From NCBI RefSeq assembly GCF_041262585.1, contig NZ_JBGCBZ010000007.1:62001-126000 (forward strand): a DNA stretch of 64,000 bases, given 5' to 3'. Position 1 is the first letter of the stretch; each line of letters starts with the position of its first letter. Both the position numbers and the translations under genes were made by a program. Shown here one piece after another: positions 17,652 through 26,009 of the stretch. Source of the DNA: JAOEGB01 sp041262585. Lineage in GTDB: Bacteria; Actinomycetota; Actinomycetes; Streptosporangiales; Streptosporangiaceae. Below the pieces are notes generated by a model. The model was given only the letters and a program-made list of their open reading frames with translations. It was not told where the DNA came from and ran no database searches.

Positions 17652-19307
17652 CTAGAAGCCGCACAGCTCCGCGAGGCTCTTGGCCTTGCCGTTCGGCGTG
17701 GGGGTCTGGAGCGGCGTGGACGCCGTCGGACTGGGACTGGCCGAAGACGTCCCCGAAGGCGTCCCCGAAGAGGGTGCCGTGCCGGCGGCGACGACGCGGC
17801 TGCCGGCCATTGACTCCCTGATCGCCTGCCGCACGAGGGCCCTGACCTTGTTCCAGTCGGCGTTGCCGGGATAGATCAGGGGCGGCACGAACTGGAGGCT
17901 GGTGATCTTGGCGCTTTTCACCTTCAGGCCGAGCGGGACCAGATGCTCCAGAAGGTCACGCGGGATGTCGGTCTGGAACATGTGCCGCGCCGCCTGGGCG
18001 ATCCTGGTGAAGTTGGCCAGGACGGTGGCGGGCGTGACCTGCTGCGCCAGCGCGCCGATGACGCAGCGCTGGCGGGCCATCCGCGAGAAGTCGTCGCTGT
18101 CCACGCGCGACCGGCCGTACCACAGGACCTCCTCACCGCTCAGCGTCCGGTAGCCGGCCTTGATGGTGCCCGCGGTGCCGAAGTGGCCGCCCCACTTGAT
18201 GTCCCGCTCGACGTGGATCTTGAGGCCGCCGACGGCGTCCACGAGGGCGGCGAAGCCGAACATGTCCACGATCGCGTAGTAGTCGATGGGGAGGCCGAGC
18301 GTGTAGCCGATGGCGTCCTTCAGGGCCTCGGGGCCCTTGTGCTTGCCGCCCATGACCTGCGGATTGTTCTCGGCGTAGTACCATACCGAATTCAGCAGGC
18401 CCTGACCCTCGGCGTTGAACCCGTTCGGGAACTGCTTGGACAGGGGGCTGCTCGGAGGAAAGCGCACGAACTGCAGGTTGCGGGGGAGGCTGAACAGCAC
18501 CGTGTTGCCGGTGGCGATGTTGACGCTGGCCACGGTCATGGAGTCGGTCCGCACGCCGACCCGGTTGCCGGCGGCGTCCCCGCCCACCAGCAGGAAGTTC
18601 ACCCGTTTGCGGCCGTTCCAGGGGTCCTCGGCCCTGATAGGGGAGGGGGCCGAACCGGCAGCGGAGGGCCTGAACAGGTAGTTGAGGGTCTCGCTCCCCG
18701 TCTTGATGGTGCTCGCGGTGAACGCGAAGGGGGCCATGACCGACACGCACAGCACACCGGCCACGATCCCGGCCACGACCTGGCCCCCCTGCGGGAGGCG
18801 CTGCGGGCGGAGCACGACGAAGGACAGCACCACCAGCGTGAACCAGGCGAGCGCGCACACCCCCGCGCCGATCATGACGGCCGTCAGTGTGCTGGGCCGG
18901 ACGGCGGCGCCCGCGTTGCCCGAGAGTTGCAGGGCGAAGGCGACCGCCGCCACCAGCGCCAGGCCGAACGTGCCCAGCAGGACGAATCCCGTACGGCGCT
19001 TGCCCGCCCGCAGGTGCGCGGCTCCGGGGACCAACGCCGACAGGGCGGTCCAGCCGATGAGCGAGGCGGTCGTGAGCGGCCGGGCGTACCGCGGCGCCCT
19101 CGCCATCACCCGCTGCCGCCGCCTCGTGCCGCCGTTGCCGCCGGGACTGTCCGAGCCGCCGGCACTGTCCGAGCCGCTGGGGCCGCTGGGGCCGCTGGGG
19201 CCGCTGGGGCCGCTGGTGTCGCCGGGGCCGCCCGCGCCGCCGGGCATCGCGCCGCCGGGCATCGCGCCGCCCGTGACGGTGACGTCAGCGGGTCCCCCGC
19301 CGGGCAT
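17652..19307 (-). CDS. LytR-CpsA-Psr (LCP) family glycopolymer transferase
   Basis: Membrane enzyme family that ligates undecaprenyl-linked glycopolymers to peptidoglycan; 551 aa. After a low-complexity Gly/Pro/Ser head (residues 1-60) come several TM helices between about 75 and 215, then the extracellular LCP domain: NFLLVGGDAAGNRVGVRTDSMTVASV, LFSLPRNLQFV, DYYAIVDMFGFAALVDAVGGL and LWYGRSRVDSDDFSRMARQR with the phosphate-contacting arginines. The C-terminus is a Ser/Thr/Pro-rich tail. GGAGGAGAG lies 11 bases before ATG. The extra N-terminal TM helices beyond the usual single anchor are notable. Confidence 0.9.
   Translation of the reverse strand: MPGGGPADVTVTGGAMPGGAMPGGAGGPGDTSGPSGPSGPSGPSGSDSAGGSDSPGGNGGTRRRQRVMARAPRYARPLTTASLIGWTALSALVPGAAHLRAGKRRTGFVLLGTFGLALVAAVAFALQLSGNAGAAVRPSTLTAVMIGAGVCALAWFTLVVLSFVVLRPQRLPQGGQVVAGIVAGVLCVSVMAPFAFTASTIKTGSETLNYLFRPSAAGSAPSPIRAEDPWNGRKRVNFLLVGGDAAGNRVGVRTDSMTVASVNIATGNTVLFSLPRNLQFVRFPPSSPLSKQFPNGFNAEGQGLLNSVWYYAENNPQVMGGKHKGPEALKDAIGYTLGLPIDYYAIVDMFGFAALVDAVGGLKIHVERDIKWGGHFGTAGTIKAGYRTLSGEEVLWYGRSRVDSDDFSRMARQRCVIGALAQQVTPATVLANFTRIAQAARHMFQTDIPRDLLEHLVPLGLKVKSAKITSLQFVPPLIYPGNADWNKVRALVRQAIRESMAGSRVVAAGTAPSSGTPSGTSSASPSPTASTPLQTPTPNGKAKSLAELCGF
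19174..19270. repeat. Tandem repeats inside the LCP gene head
   Basis: Two short in-frame tandem arrays encode the disordered N-terminus: a 9-base unit (CCGCTGGGG and variants) repeated about five times, giving Gly-Pro-Ser repeats, and a 15-base unit around GCCGGGCATCGCGCC, giving Met-Pro-Gly-Gly-Ala repeats. Units are nearly identical, as in slippage-prone microsatellites. Confidence 0.8.
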
Positions 19308-19388
19308 GGTTCACCGCTCTCTCCTCCGTAAAGCTTGGGTAGGGATTCTAGCCCCCATATCCGGACAAGTCTGGCGTACGCCTAACTT

Positions 19389-20519
19389 TTAGGAGACGGA
19401 AGCGGGACCTACGGCCCAGGTGTTGCACTGGTAGGCCAGCGGGCGCGTGTACCCCTGCCGGAACCACGCGGCGTTGCTCCGCGTGTTGCCGTGGTCGCGA
19501 GGCCCCTGCGGCGGATCGCCCAGATGTCCGTACGCCCACAGGAGCGTGTCGCGGCGGGCGGGCGTGATCGGATAGCTGGCGGACACCGCTCGCATGAACA
19601 TGCCCCCGAAACACGTCGCCTGGAGCTCGTGACGCCGGCTGAGGGCCATCCGGGCGCTCCGGGAGGTCGCGTCCGTCGTCCGCTCCCACCAGGAGTCCGA
19701 GATGCCGGACAGGCTCTGGATGTGGTGGCCGTACTCGTGGGCCATCATGCTGATGACGATGCCGTTCCACGCGCCCAGCGAGCCGTACTCTCTGGCGAGA
19801 GCGGACGTGGAGGCGTAGATCGTGCTGTTGCTCGGGCAGTAGTACGGCACGTTGCTCCCGGCGGGCGGGTAGTCGCCGCACGCGCCGCGGCCCTTGCGCG
19901 GGGCGATCACGTAGCCGGGGGCGTACCACTGGATCCCCACGCGGGCCAGCGCGGGGGCCCACGCCCGGCCCATGCAGTTGCCGGTTCTCAGGATCAGCGC
20001 CTTGAACTGCGCGTGGTCGTAGATGCTGGCGGCGCCCGCGGGACAGTTGGTCTTCGGCAGGCCGCCGGCCCGGTAGACGGTGTTGTTCTTCAGGCTCCGG
20101 TTGAGCGCCGGTGCGACGGTGTGCGCCGTCGTCGGCTTCTCCGACGGCCGGTGAGAGGGCCGGTGAGAGGGCCGGTGAGAGGGCTGGTGCGACGGCTGGT
20201 ACGACCCGTGCGTGAACGTCGGCAGCGCGATCGGGGAGACCGGCTCCGGCCTGCGCGCCGCCTTGAGCAGAGCGCCCACGACCACCAAGGCCACGAACCC
20301 GAACGCCAGCACGCCGACCAGGGCGCCGATCAGCACACCGGCCCCCGACTTGCGCTTGGGCGGCCGCCAGTTCGGCGGCGTGTAGCGCGGCGGGCCGTAC
20401 GGACCGTACGGCCCCGGCGGCATCCAGCCAGGTGGCGGAGCATGCGGAGGGCCGGGTGGTGGGGGAGGCGGCGCGGCCGGCGGCGGATATTGCCGATATT
20501 GCGGATGCTGTGGCGCCAT
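19389..20519 (-). CDS. Membrane-anchored neutral zinc metallopeptidase
   Basis: 376-aa protein of the YpfJ-like neutral zinc metallopeptidase family. ATG 20519 follows GAGGGGGG. It has a Pro/Tyr-rich cytoplasmic head (PPPAAPPPPPPGPP), one TM helix (GVLIGALVGVLAFGFVALVVVGALL, about 65-88), a linker with a PSHR repeat, and an extracellular peptidase domain with the HEYGH (HExxH) zinc site in MMAHEYGHHIQSL followed by the downstream RRHELQATCFGG Glu ligand region. Single gene; a large nested inverted repeat sits just upstream. Confidence 0.88.
   Translation of the reverse strand: MAPQHPQYRQYPPPAAPPPPPPGPPHAPPPGWMPPGPYGPYGPPRYTPPNWRPPKRKSGAGVLIGALVGVLAFGFVALVVVGALLKAARRPEPVSPIALPTFTHGSYQPSHQPSHRPSHRPSHRPSEKPTTAHTVAPALNRSLKNNTVYRAGGLPKTNCPAGAASIYDHAQFKALILRTGNCMGRAWAPALARVGIQWYAPGYVIAPRKGRGACGDYPPAGSNVPYYCPSNSTIYASTSALAREYGSLGAWNGIVISMMAHEYGHHIQSLSGISDSWWERTTDATSRSARMALSRRHELQATCFGGMFMRAVSASYPITPARRDTLLWAYGHLGDPPQGPRDHGNTRSNAAWFRQGYTRPLAYQCNTWAVGPASVS
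20146..20200. repeat. 12-base tandem repeat in metallopeptidase linker
   Basis: Units of GGCCGGTGAGAG repeat three times exactly and then degenerate, encoding the PSHRPSHRPSHQ linker between membrane anchor and peptidase domain. Likely length-variable. Confidence 0.75.
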
Positions 20520-20553
20520 GACTTTGCCCCCCTCTGGATATTTGGGGCACAAC

Positions 20554-20591
20554 AATACTGATTTAACATCCGTCACGGATGTAGCAGTATT
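20554..20591. promoter_or_regulatory. Nested inverted repeat upstream of metallopeptidase
   Basis: An inner perfect 17-bp palindrome ACATCCGT-C-ACGGATGT (20566-20582) is enclosed by outer arms AATACTG (20554-20560) and CAGTATT (20585-20591). It lies about 35 bases upstream of the metallopeptidase start and 80 bases upstream of the divergent LysR gene. Flanks also share GGGCACAA as a direct repeat (about 20545 and 20593). Candidate operator or strong hairpin in the leader. Confidence 0.55.
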
Positions 20592-20671
20592 CGGGCACAA
20601 TACGTAATCAGCCGAGGTGATCTCTGCGATGTTCCGGATTCGCCGGGCTCGTCTGCCCTAGCGTTTTTCGC

Positions 20672-21541
20672 ATGAATCTGCAGCAGCTCCGTTATGTGGT
20701 CGCCACCGCGGAGCACCGGACAATGACCGACGCCGCCAGATCGCTTTACATCGCGCAGCCCGCGCTTTCCCGCGCGATCCGCGATCTGGAGCGCGAGCTG
20801 GGGATGACGCTATTCGCGCGTTCCGGCAGGGGAGTCGTCGTGACCGCGCAGGGACGCCGGGTCGTCAAGCTCGCCCGGGAGGCGCTCGACGCCGTCCGGG
20901 AGATCGAGGCGCTGGCGACGCACAGCCACTCGGCCGGGGCGGAGCTCCGCATCGCCTCGACTCCCAGCCTGGAGCCCGGGCTCGCGGGACGCCTGCTGCC
21001 CGCCTATGTGGCGGAGCATCCGGGGATCCGTGTGCAGATCGTGCGGTGCGACGGACGTGACGGCGTGGTCAGCGCGGTCCGCGAGCAGCGCGCCGACCTC
21101 GGCCTGACCGACCTTCCGGTGCCGACCGACCTCGTCAGCCATCCGCTCGAACGCCAGGAGATCGTGCTGATCTCGCCCCCCGGCGCCGACCTGCCCGACC
21201 CCGTGCCCGTGTCCCGGCTGAACGGCATGCGGCTCGTGCTGCCCGCCCCCGGCAGCCCGAGGCGGCGGGAGTTCGACCAGATCTTCGCGACGTACGGCGT
21301 CCGCCCCATCCCCGCGGTGGAGTCGGACGAGCGCGGCGGCTGGCTGCGCGCCGTGCGCGAGGGCAGGGCGTCCCTGCTGTGGTATCGCGGCATGGCCGAG
21401 CAGGCCGCCCGCGCCGGGCTCGTCGTCCGCGCGCTCGACCCCTCGCTCAAGAAGATCATCGCGGTGGTGCACGCCCGCCGGAGGCTGCCGGTCATGGCGC
21501 AGGACTTCCTGACTCTCGCGGAGGGCGGCTCCGCCGCCTGA
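20672..21541 (+). CDS. LysR-family transcriptional regulator
   Basis: 289-aa regulator with the N-terminal LysR helix-turn-helix (LQQLRYVVATAEHRTMTDAARSL, then IAQPALSRAIRDLERELG) and a C-terminal substrate-binding-like effector domain starting around ELRIASTPSLEPGLAGRLL. Divergent from the metallopeptidase and co-directional with folP2, whose start is 40 bases downstream. The effector and target are unknown. Confidence 0.92.
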   Translation: MNLQQLRYVVATAEHRTMTDAARSLYIAQPALSRAIRDLERELGMTLFARSGRGVVVTAQGRRVVKLAREALDAVREIEALATHSHSAGAELRIASTPSLEPGLAGRLLPAYVAEHPGIRVQIVRCDGRDGVVSAVREQRADLGLTDLPVPTDLVSHPLERQEIVLISPPGADLPDPVPVSRLNGMRLVLPAPGSPRRREFDQIFATYGVRPIPAVESDERGGWLRAVREGRASLLWYRGMAEQAARAGLVVRALDPSLKKIIAVVHARRRLPVMAQDFLTLAEGGSAA

Positions 21542-21557
21542 TCGTCGCGCGCCACTT

Positions 21558-21571
21558 TTGGAGCGCTCCAA
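21558..21571. promoter_or_regulatory. 14-bp palindrome upstream of FolP homologue
   Basis: Perfect palindrome TTGGAGCGCTCCAA located 10 bases before the GTG start, its end overlapping the ribosome-binding site AAGGGAG (21570-21576). The GAGCGCTC core is that of operators bound by CelR-type LacI repressors in actinomycetes. A protein bound here would block translation initiation or transcription; binding is inference. Confidence 0.45.
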
Positions 21572-21581
21572 GGGAGATAGG

Positions 21582-22439
21582 GTGACGTCGATGTCCACTC
21601 TGATGTCTACTCTGCGCCTTCGAGGCCGTTCCTTCGGGCCGGGCGACTTCGCGGTCATGGCCGTGGTAAACCGCACGCCCGACTCCTTCTACGACAGGGG
21701 AGCGACCTACGGTTTCACCGCCGCCGTCGACGCCGCCTCCCGCCTGATCGACGAGGGCGCGGACATCGTCGACATCGGCGGCGTCAAAGCCGGGCCGGGG
21801 GACGAGGTCGACCCGGCCGAGGAGATCCGCCGGGTCGCCGAGGTGGTCGCCGCCGTCCGCGACCGCCACCCCGATGTGATCATCAGTGTGGACACCTGGC
21901 GGGCCGAGGTGGCCAAGGTCGTCGCCGAGGCGGGGGCCGACCTGCTGAACGACACCTGGGGCGGCGTGGACCCCGGGCTGGCCGAGGTGGCCGCGACGTA
22001 CGGCATCGGTCTCGTCTGCGCCCACGCCGGGCGGGTCGAGCCCCGGACCAGGCCCCATCGCATCGCCTACGCCGACGTGGTGGGCGACGTGATCGCCTAC
22101 ACGACGGCCCTGGCGGAGCGGGCGGTATCGCTGGGGGTCAGGCGGGACGCCGTCCTCATCGACCCCGCCCACGACTTCGGCAAGAACACCTGGCACTCGC
22201 TGGAGGTCAGCAGGCGCCTCGGCGAGATGGTGGCCACCGGCTGGCCGGTGCTGGTCGCCGTCTCCAACAAGGACTTCGTAGGCGAGACGCTCGGCGGCCT
22301 TCCCGTCGAGGAGCGACACGCCGGCACGCTGGCCACCCTCGCCGTCTCGGCCGCGCAGGGCGCGCGGGTCTTCCGCGTCCACGACGCCGCGAGCGCCCGT
22401 ACGGCTCTCGCCGTGGTCGGCCGTCTCACGCGTACATAG
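21582..22439 (+). CDS. folP2: Dihydropteroate synthase homologue (FolP2-like)
   Basis: 285-aa TIM-barrel pterin-binding protein. GTG 21582 is chosen for AAGGGAG 5 bases upstream; ATG 21591 also possible. DHPS signatures are present: MAVVNRTPDSFYDRG (pterin/sulfa loop 1), DEGADIVDIGGVKAGPG (loop 2), VDTWRAEVA, LLNDTWGG, and DPAHDFGKNTWHSLE. Substitutions relative to canonical DHPS (VKAGPG in place of ESTRPG) match the actinobacterial FolP2 paralogue, which in mycobacteria is reported not to act as a normal DHPS. So enzymatic activity in folate synthesis is uncertain. Convergent, 14-base overlap with the lyase gene. Confidence 0.85.
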   Translation: MTSMSTLMSTLRLRGRSFGPGDFAVMAVVNRTPDSFYDRGATYGFTAAVDAASRLIDEGADIVDIGGVKAGPGDEVDPAEEIRRVAEVVAAVRDRHPDVIISVDTWRAEVAKVVAEAGADLLNDTWGGVDPGLAEVAATYGIGLVCAHAGRVEPRTRPHRIAYADVVGDVIAYTTALAERAVSLGVRRDAVLIDPAHDFGKNTWHSLEVSRRLGEMVATGWPVLVAVSNKDFVGETLGGLPVEERHAGTLATLAVSAAQGARVFRVHDAASARTALAVVGRLTRT

Positions 22440-23844
22440 CCGACAGGAAGCGGACGAGGACGGTCTCGCGGGTCCCGGCGGGCAGGGCGTCGAGCACCGC
22501 GTTGACCACGGCCATCCCGGACCCGTCCATTCCGCCGAGATCGATGCCGACCGAGGCGGCGAGCTCGGTGAACGTCGCGTCGTCGAGCGCGTCGAGGTCG
22601 AGCCCGGCGATCAGCTCCGGCAGGCCGTCCGGGACCACGGCGGGCCCCTTCCGGCGCGCCGCCTCGGCGGCCGCGGCGATGACCTCCAGCATGGCGTCGA
22701 TCCCCGCGAGCGTGACACCGGTGACCGTGATGTGGAGGTTGGCCGGGATCCCGGCGTACGACAGCTGCGGCTGGAGGAACCACCCGAGCCGCCGGGCCTC
22801 GTCGGACACCACGAACACGTCGACCTCCGGCGACCCCGCGATCGCGACCAGCGACGCCTCCGGCTCGCCCAGCACCCGCAGGCCGGGGATCTCGCCGACC
22901 CCCTTGACCAGCCGCCGGGTCGCCTCCAGCGTCGTACGGCCCAGCTCCAGGTAGCCCTCCCTGCCGAGCGACTGGAGGGTGGCCCACGCCCCGCCGAGGG
23001 GACCGGCCGAGCGGGAGCTCTGCACAGTGGCGTTGATGATCGTGTAGCCGGGCCAGGCCGCCGAGGCGAAGTAGGCCTTCCTGCGCAGGGTGGCGTCCCG
23101 GAACAGCAGTACCGAGGCGCCCTTGGGTGCGTAGCCGAACTTGTGCAGGTCGCAGGAGATCGACGTGACCCCCGGGACGCCGAGATCGAAGGGCGGGACG
23201 TCCGCGCCCGCCTCACGGAGCCAGGGCAGCAGCCAGCCGCCCACGCAGGCGTCCACGTGGCACAGCACGCCCTTCGACGACGCCAGCGCGGCGATCTCCT
23301 CGACGGGGTCCACGACGCCCTGCGGGTAGGACGGCGCCGACGCCACGACGAGGACCGTCCGCTCCCCGATGGCGGCCTCGACCGCGGCGGCCGAGGCCCG
23401 GAACGTGACCGGGTCCACCGGGACCGGCACGACCTCCAGGCCCAGGTAGTGGGCGGCCTTGTGGAACGCGGGATGCGCCGTGACCGGCAGGACGATCTGC
23501 GAGCCCTCCGGGCGGGAGTCGCGGGCGGCCTTGACGGCCAGCATGATCGACTCGGTGCCGCCGCTCGTGAAGATCCCCGGGGCGCCGGGCCTCCCCAGCA
23601 GCTCGGCCACCGCGCCGACGACCTGCTTCTCCAGCGCCACCATGCTGGGGAACGCCGTGGGGTCGAGCATGTTGACCTCGAGCATCTCCGCGTAGGCCAG
23701 GTGCGCCGTCTCGTGGATCTCCGGCCGGCCGGTGTCGTAGACGTACGCCGTCACCTTGCCGCCGCGGACGGGAAGGTCGGCGGCCTTCAGCGCGGACAGC
23801 TCGGCCAGCAGCTCCTGCGCGGGCCTGCCGTACGAGGGGATCAT
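22426..23844 (-). CDS. Sphingosine-1-phosphate lyase-like PLP-dependent decarboxylase
   Basis: PLP enzyme of fold type I, 472 aa, from ATG 23844 (AGGAGA just upstream). The pattern is that of sphingosine-phosphate lyases within the group II decarboxylase superfamily: TSGGTESIMLAVKAARD, CHVDACVGGWLLPW, and the PLP-lysine motif CDLHKFGYAPKG followed by SVLLFR. The usual hydrophobic TM helix of eukaryotic enzymes is absent, as in bacterial homologues. The start overlaps the histidine kinase stop (ATGA), so it is translated from the two-component operon. A glutamate- or aspartate-decarboxylase-like role is the alternative; the HKFGYAPKG motif favours the lyase subgroup. Confidence 0.82.
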   Translation of the reverse strand: MIPSYGRPAQELLAELSALKAADLPVRGGKVTAYVYDTGRPEIHETAHLAYAEMLEVNMLDPTAFPSMVALEKQVVGAVAELLGRPGAPGIFTSGGTESIMLAVKAARDSRPEGSQIVLPVTAHPAFHKAAHYLGLEVVPVPVDPVTFRASAAAVEAAIGERTVLVVASAPSYPQGVVDPVEEIAALASSKGVLCHVDACVGGWLLPWLREAGADVPPFDLGVPGVTSISCDLHKFGYAPKGASVLLFRDATLRRKAYFASAAWPGYTIINATVQSSRSAGPLGGAWATLQSLGREGYLELGRTTLEATRRLVKGVGEIPGLRVLGEPEASLVAIAGSPEVDVFVVSDEARRLGWFLQPQLSYAGIPANLHITVTGVTLAGIDAMLEVIAAAAEAARRKGPAVVPDGLPELIAGLDLDALDDATFTELAASVGIDLGGMDGSGMAVVNAVLDALPAGTRETVLVRFLSAMYA

Positions 23845-25220
23845 GTGGTTCTCCTTCTCAGGGGTAGGCGCACGACGGCGCGGAGGCCGGGGGAGGCGTC
23901 CTCCAGGTAGACCGTGCCACCGTAGGCCTCCACCGTCGTCCGGACGATGGCGAGACCGAGCCCGGCTCCGCCGTCGTCGCGGCTGCGCGAGCTGTCCAGG
24001 CGGGTGAACCGGTCGAAGACCCGCTCCCTGTCCTCGGCCGGGATGCCGGGGCCGTCGTCGGTCACGGCCAGCTCGGCCGTCCCGGCGTCCGCGCGCAGCG
24101 CGACCGTCACGGTCGTGGCGGCGTGCCGTACGGCGTTGTCGATCAGGTTGGTCAGCACCCGCCCGAGGTCGAGGGGGTCGCCGAGGACGGTCGCGGGGGA
24201 GGCGATCTCGGGGGTCAGGCCGTACCGCTCGGCGGTCTGGACCGCGAGATCGGCGAGGTCCACGGGCTCCCGGCGCGCCGGACGGCCCTCGTCGAGCCGG
24301 GCGAGGGCGAGCAGGTCCTCGGCCAGGCGGGCAAGCCTGAGGGTGTCCTCCAGGACGCCCTCCGCGGTCTCCCTCCAGTCCTGTCCCTCCGGATGGCTGA
24401 GCGCCACCTCCAGCTGGAGGCGGATGCTGGCGAGCGGGCTGCGCAGCTCGTGGGCGGCGTCGGAGACGAGCGCCCGCTGGCGGGCGTCGGCCTCCTCCAG
24501 CCGGGCCAGCATGTCGTTGAGGGTGGCGGCCAGCGAGTGGACCTCGTCGCGCGCCTCGGGCACGGGCAGCCGCCGGGAGCGCTCGGTCCCGCTGATCTCG
24601 GCCGCGCCCCGGCGCAGCAGCGCGATCGGGCGCAGCGTGCGGCCGATGACCAGCCAGGACGCGGCGGCCAGCAGCGCCAGCAGCAGCGGCATGCCGATGA
24701 TCAGCACGTGGGCGGTGGTCGTCAGCGCGTTGCCGATCTCGGAGAAGGACCGCGCCGCGATCACCGTCGTGCCGCCGTCCGCGCGCAGCACCCTGACGCA
24801 CAGCGGCCCCGGCAGCGCGTACGGCCTGCCGTCCACGAACCGGGGGGCCGCGGCGCGCGCGGCGGCCTCCCGTTCGCGCGGCGGCAGCAGCGGGACGAGG
24901 CGGTCGGTGTTGGGGGTGGCGTTCACGATCCGCCCGGCCGGGTCGAGCACCTGGATGATCGTGTTGTCCACGGTGACCACCGGGTCGGACAGGCGACCGG
25001 CGTCGGCGAGGGCGACCACCTCACGGCCGCGCCGGTACACCTCGTCGTCGATCGTCGTCAGCAGCGCCCGGCCGAGCACGCCGACGAAGACGTACGCGGA
25101 GGCGGCCAGCGCGAGGGCGAGCACGGCGGAGGCGGTGGCGGTGAGCCGGAACCGCAGGCTCTTGCGCCGCCACCATGCCACGGGACCGGCCACGGGATCG
25201 GCCACGGGGTCAGCCGCCAT
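23841..25220 (-). CDS. Two-component sensor histidine kinase
   Basis: 459-aa membrane kinase. TM1 about residues 25-50 (TATASAVLALALAASAYVFVGVL), an extracytoplasmic sensor region to about 165, TM2 (VLIIGMPLLLALLAAASWLV), HAMP, then the dimerisation box SDAAHELRSPLASIRLQLEV with the phospho-His, N box NLIDNAVRHA, and the G boxes VTDDGPGIPAED and GAGLGLAIVRTTVEAYGG. The start overlaps the response regulator by 11 bases. It is downstream partner of the OmpR-type regulator and upstream of the lyase gene. Confidence 0.95.
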   Translation of the reverse strand: MAADPVADPVAGPVAWWRRKSLRFRLTATASAVLALALAASAYVFVGVLGRALLTTIDDEVYRRGREVVALADAGRLSDPVVTVDNTIIQVLDPAGRIVNATPNTDRLVPLLPPREREAAARAAAPRFVDGRPYALPGPLCVRVLRADGGTTVIAARSFSEIGNALTTTAHVLIIGMPLLLALLAAASWLVIGRTLRPIALLRRGAAEISGTERSRRLPVPEARDEVHSLAATLNDMLARLEEADARQRALVSDAAHELRSPLASIRLQLEVALSHPEGQDWRETAEGVLEDTLRLARLAEDLLALARLDEGRPARREPVDLADLAVQTAERYGLTPEIASPATVLGDPLDLGRVLTNLIDNAVRHAATTVTVALRADAGTAELAVTDDGPGIPAEDRERVFDRFTRLDSSRSRDDGGAGLGLAIVRTTVEAYGGTVYLEDASPGLRAVVRLPLRRRTT

Positions 25221-25884
25221 CGCCGGCCAGCCGGTAGCCGACCCCTCGGACCGTCTGGAGCGCGTTGCGGCCGAACGGCGCGTCGATCTTGCGGCGGAGG
25301 TAGCCGACGTACACCTCGACCACGTTCGGGTCGGTGTCGTAGGTGTCCCACACGTGTTCCAGGATCTCGGTCTTGGACACGACCTCGTCGTGCCGCCGCA
25401 GCAGGAACTCCAGCAGGGCGAACTCGCGGGGGGTCAGCTCGATCGGGGCGCCGCCACGGGTCACCAGCCGCCGCGCCGGGTCGAGGGAGAGGTCGCCCGC
25501 CGTGAGCACGGCCGGGCGGCGGGCCCCGCCGCGCCGCAGCAGCGCCCGGAGCCGCGCGACCAGCACGACGTAGGAGAACGGCTTGGTGAGGTAGTCGTCA
25601 GCCCCGAGGTCGAGGCCGTCGGCCATGTCGTACTCGCCGTCCTTGGCCGACAGCATCAGGATCGGCACCCAGTTCTCCTCGGCGCGAAGCTGCTTGCACA
25701 CGTTGTAGCCGGACATCCCCGGCAGCATGATGTCGAGCACCACCGCGTCGTACTCTCCCACACGGGCGAGGTGCAGACCCTCGCGGCCGTCGTAGGCCAG
25801 GTCCACGGCGAACCCCTCCGCCTGCAGCCCCCGTTGCAGCGCCGCCGCCATCCGCCGCTCGTCCTCGACCACCAGCACTCGCAT
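25210..25884 (-). CDS. OmpR-family response regulator
   Basis: 224-aa regulator: receiver domain with VEDERR acidic pocket, phospho-Asp in AVVLDIMLPGMSG and Lys in DDYLTKPFSY, followed by a winged-helix DNA-binding domain (ELTPREFALLEFLLRRHDEVVSKTEILEHVW, quoted in part). First gene of the RR-HK-lyase operon. TCTCAG direct repeats upstream are plausible binding sites. Confidence 0.95.
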   Translation of the reverse strand: MRVLVVEDERRMAAALQRGLQAEGFAVDLAYDGREGLHLARVGEYDAVVLDIMLPGMSGYNVCKQLRAEENWVPILMLSAKDGEYDMADGLDLGADDYLTKPFSYVVLVARLRALLRRGGARRPAVLTAGDLSLDPARRLVTRGGAPIELTPREFALLEFLLRRHDEVVSKTEILEHVWDTYDTDPNVVEVYVGYLRRKIDAPFGRNALQTVRGVGYRLAGDGG

Positions 25885-25917
25885 TGCCCCATCTTGTCCT
25901 CTCCGGGGCCGGCGTGG

Positions 25918-25943
25918 CTGAGAGCTCTCTCAGGCTGTCTCAG
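25918..25943. promoter_or_regulatory. Candidate response-regulator box between divergent operons
   Basis: A 16-bp perfect palindrome CTGAGAG-CT-CTCTCAG (25918-25933) is followed by a second TCTCAG at 25938-25943, exactly 10 bases after the first (25928). Direct repeats about one helical turn apart are how OmpR-type regulators usually bind. The element lies between the regulator gene and the divergent LolA-like/ABC operon, so it could control both. Confidence 0.5.
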
Positions 25944-26009
25944 CGTCGGCACAGGAACGATCGCGCAGGCTGCGGTTGTCAGGTTCGCCGACCATAGTGG
26001 AGATGTGAC

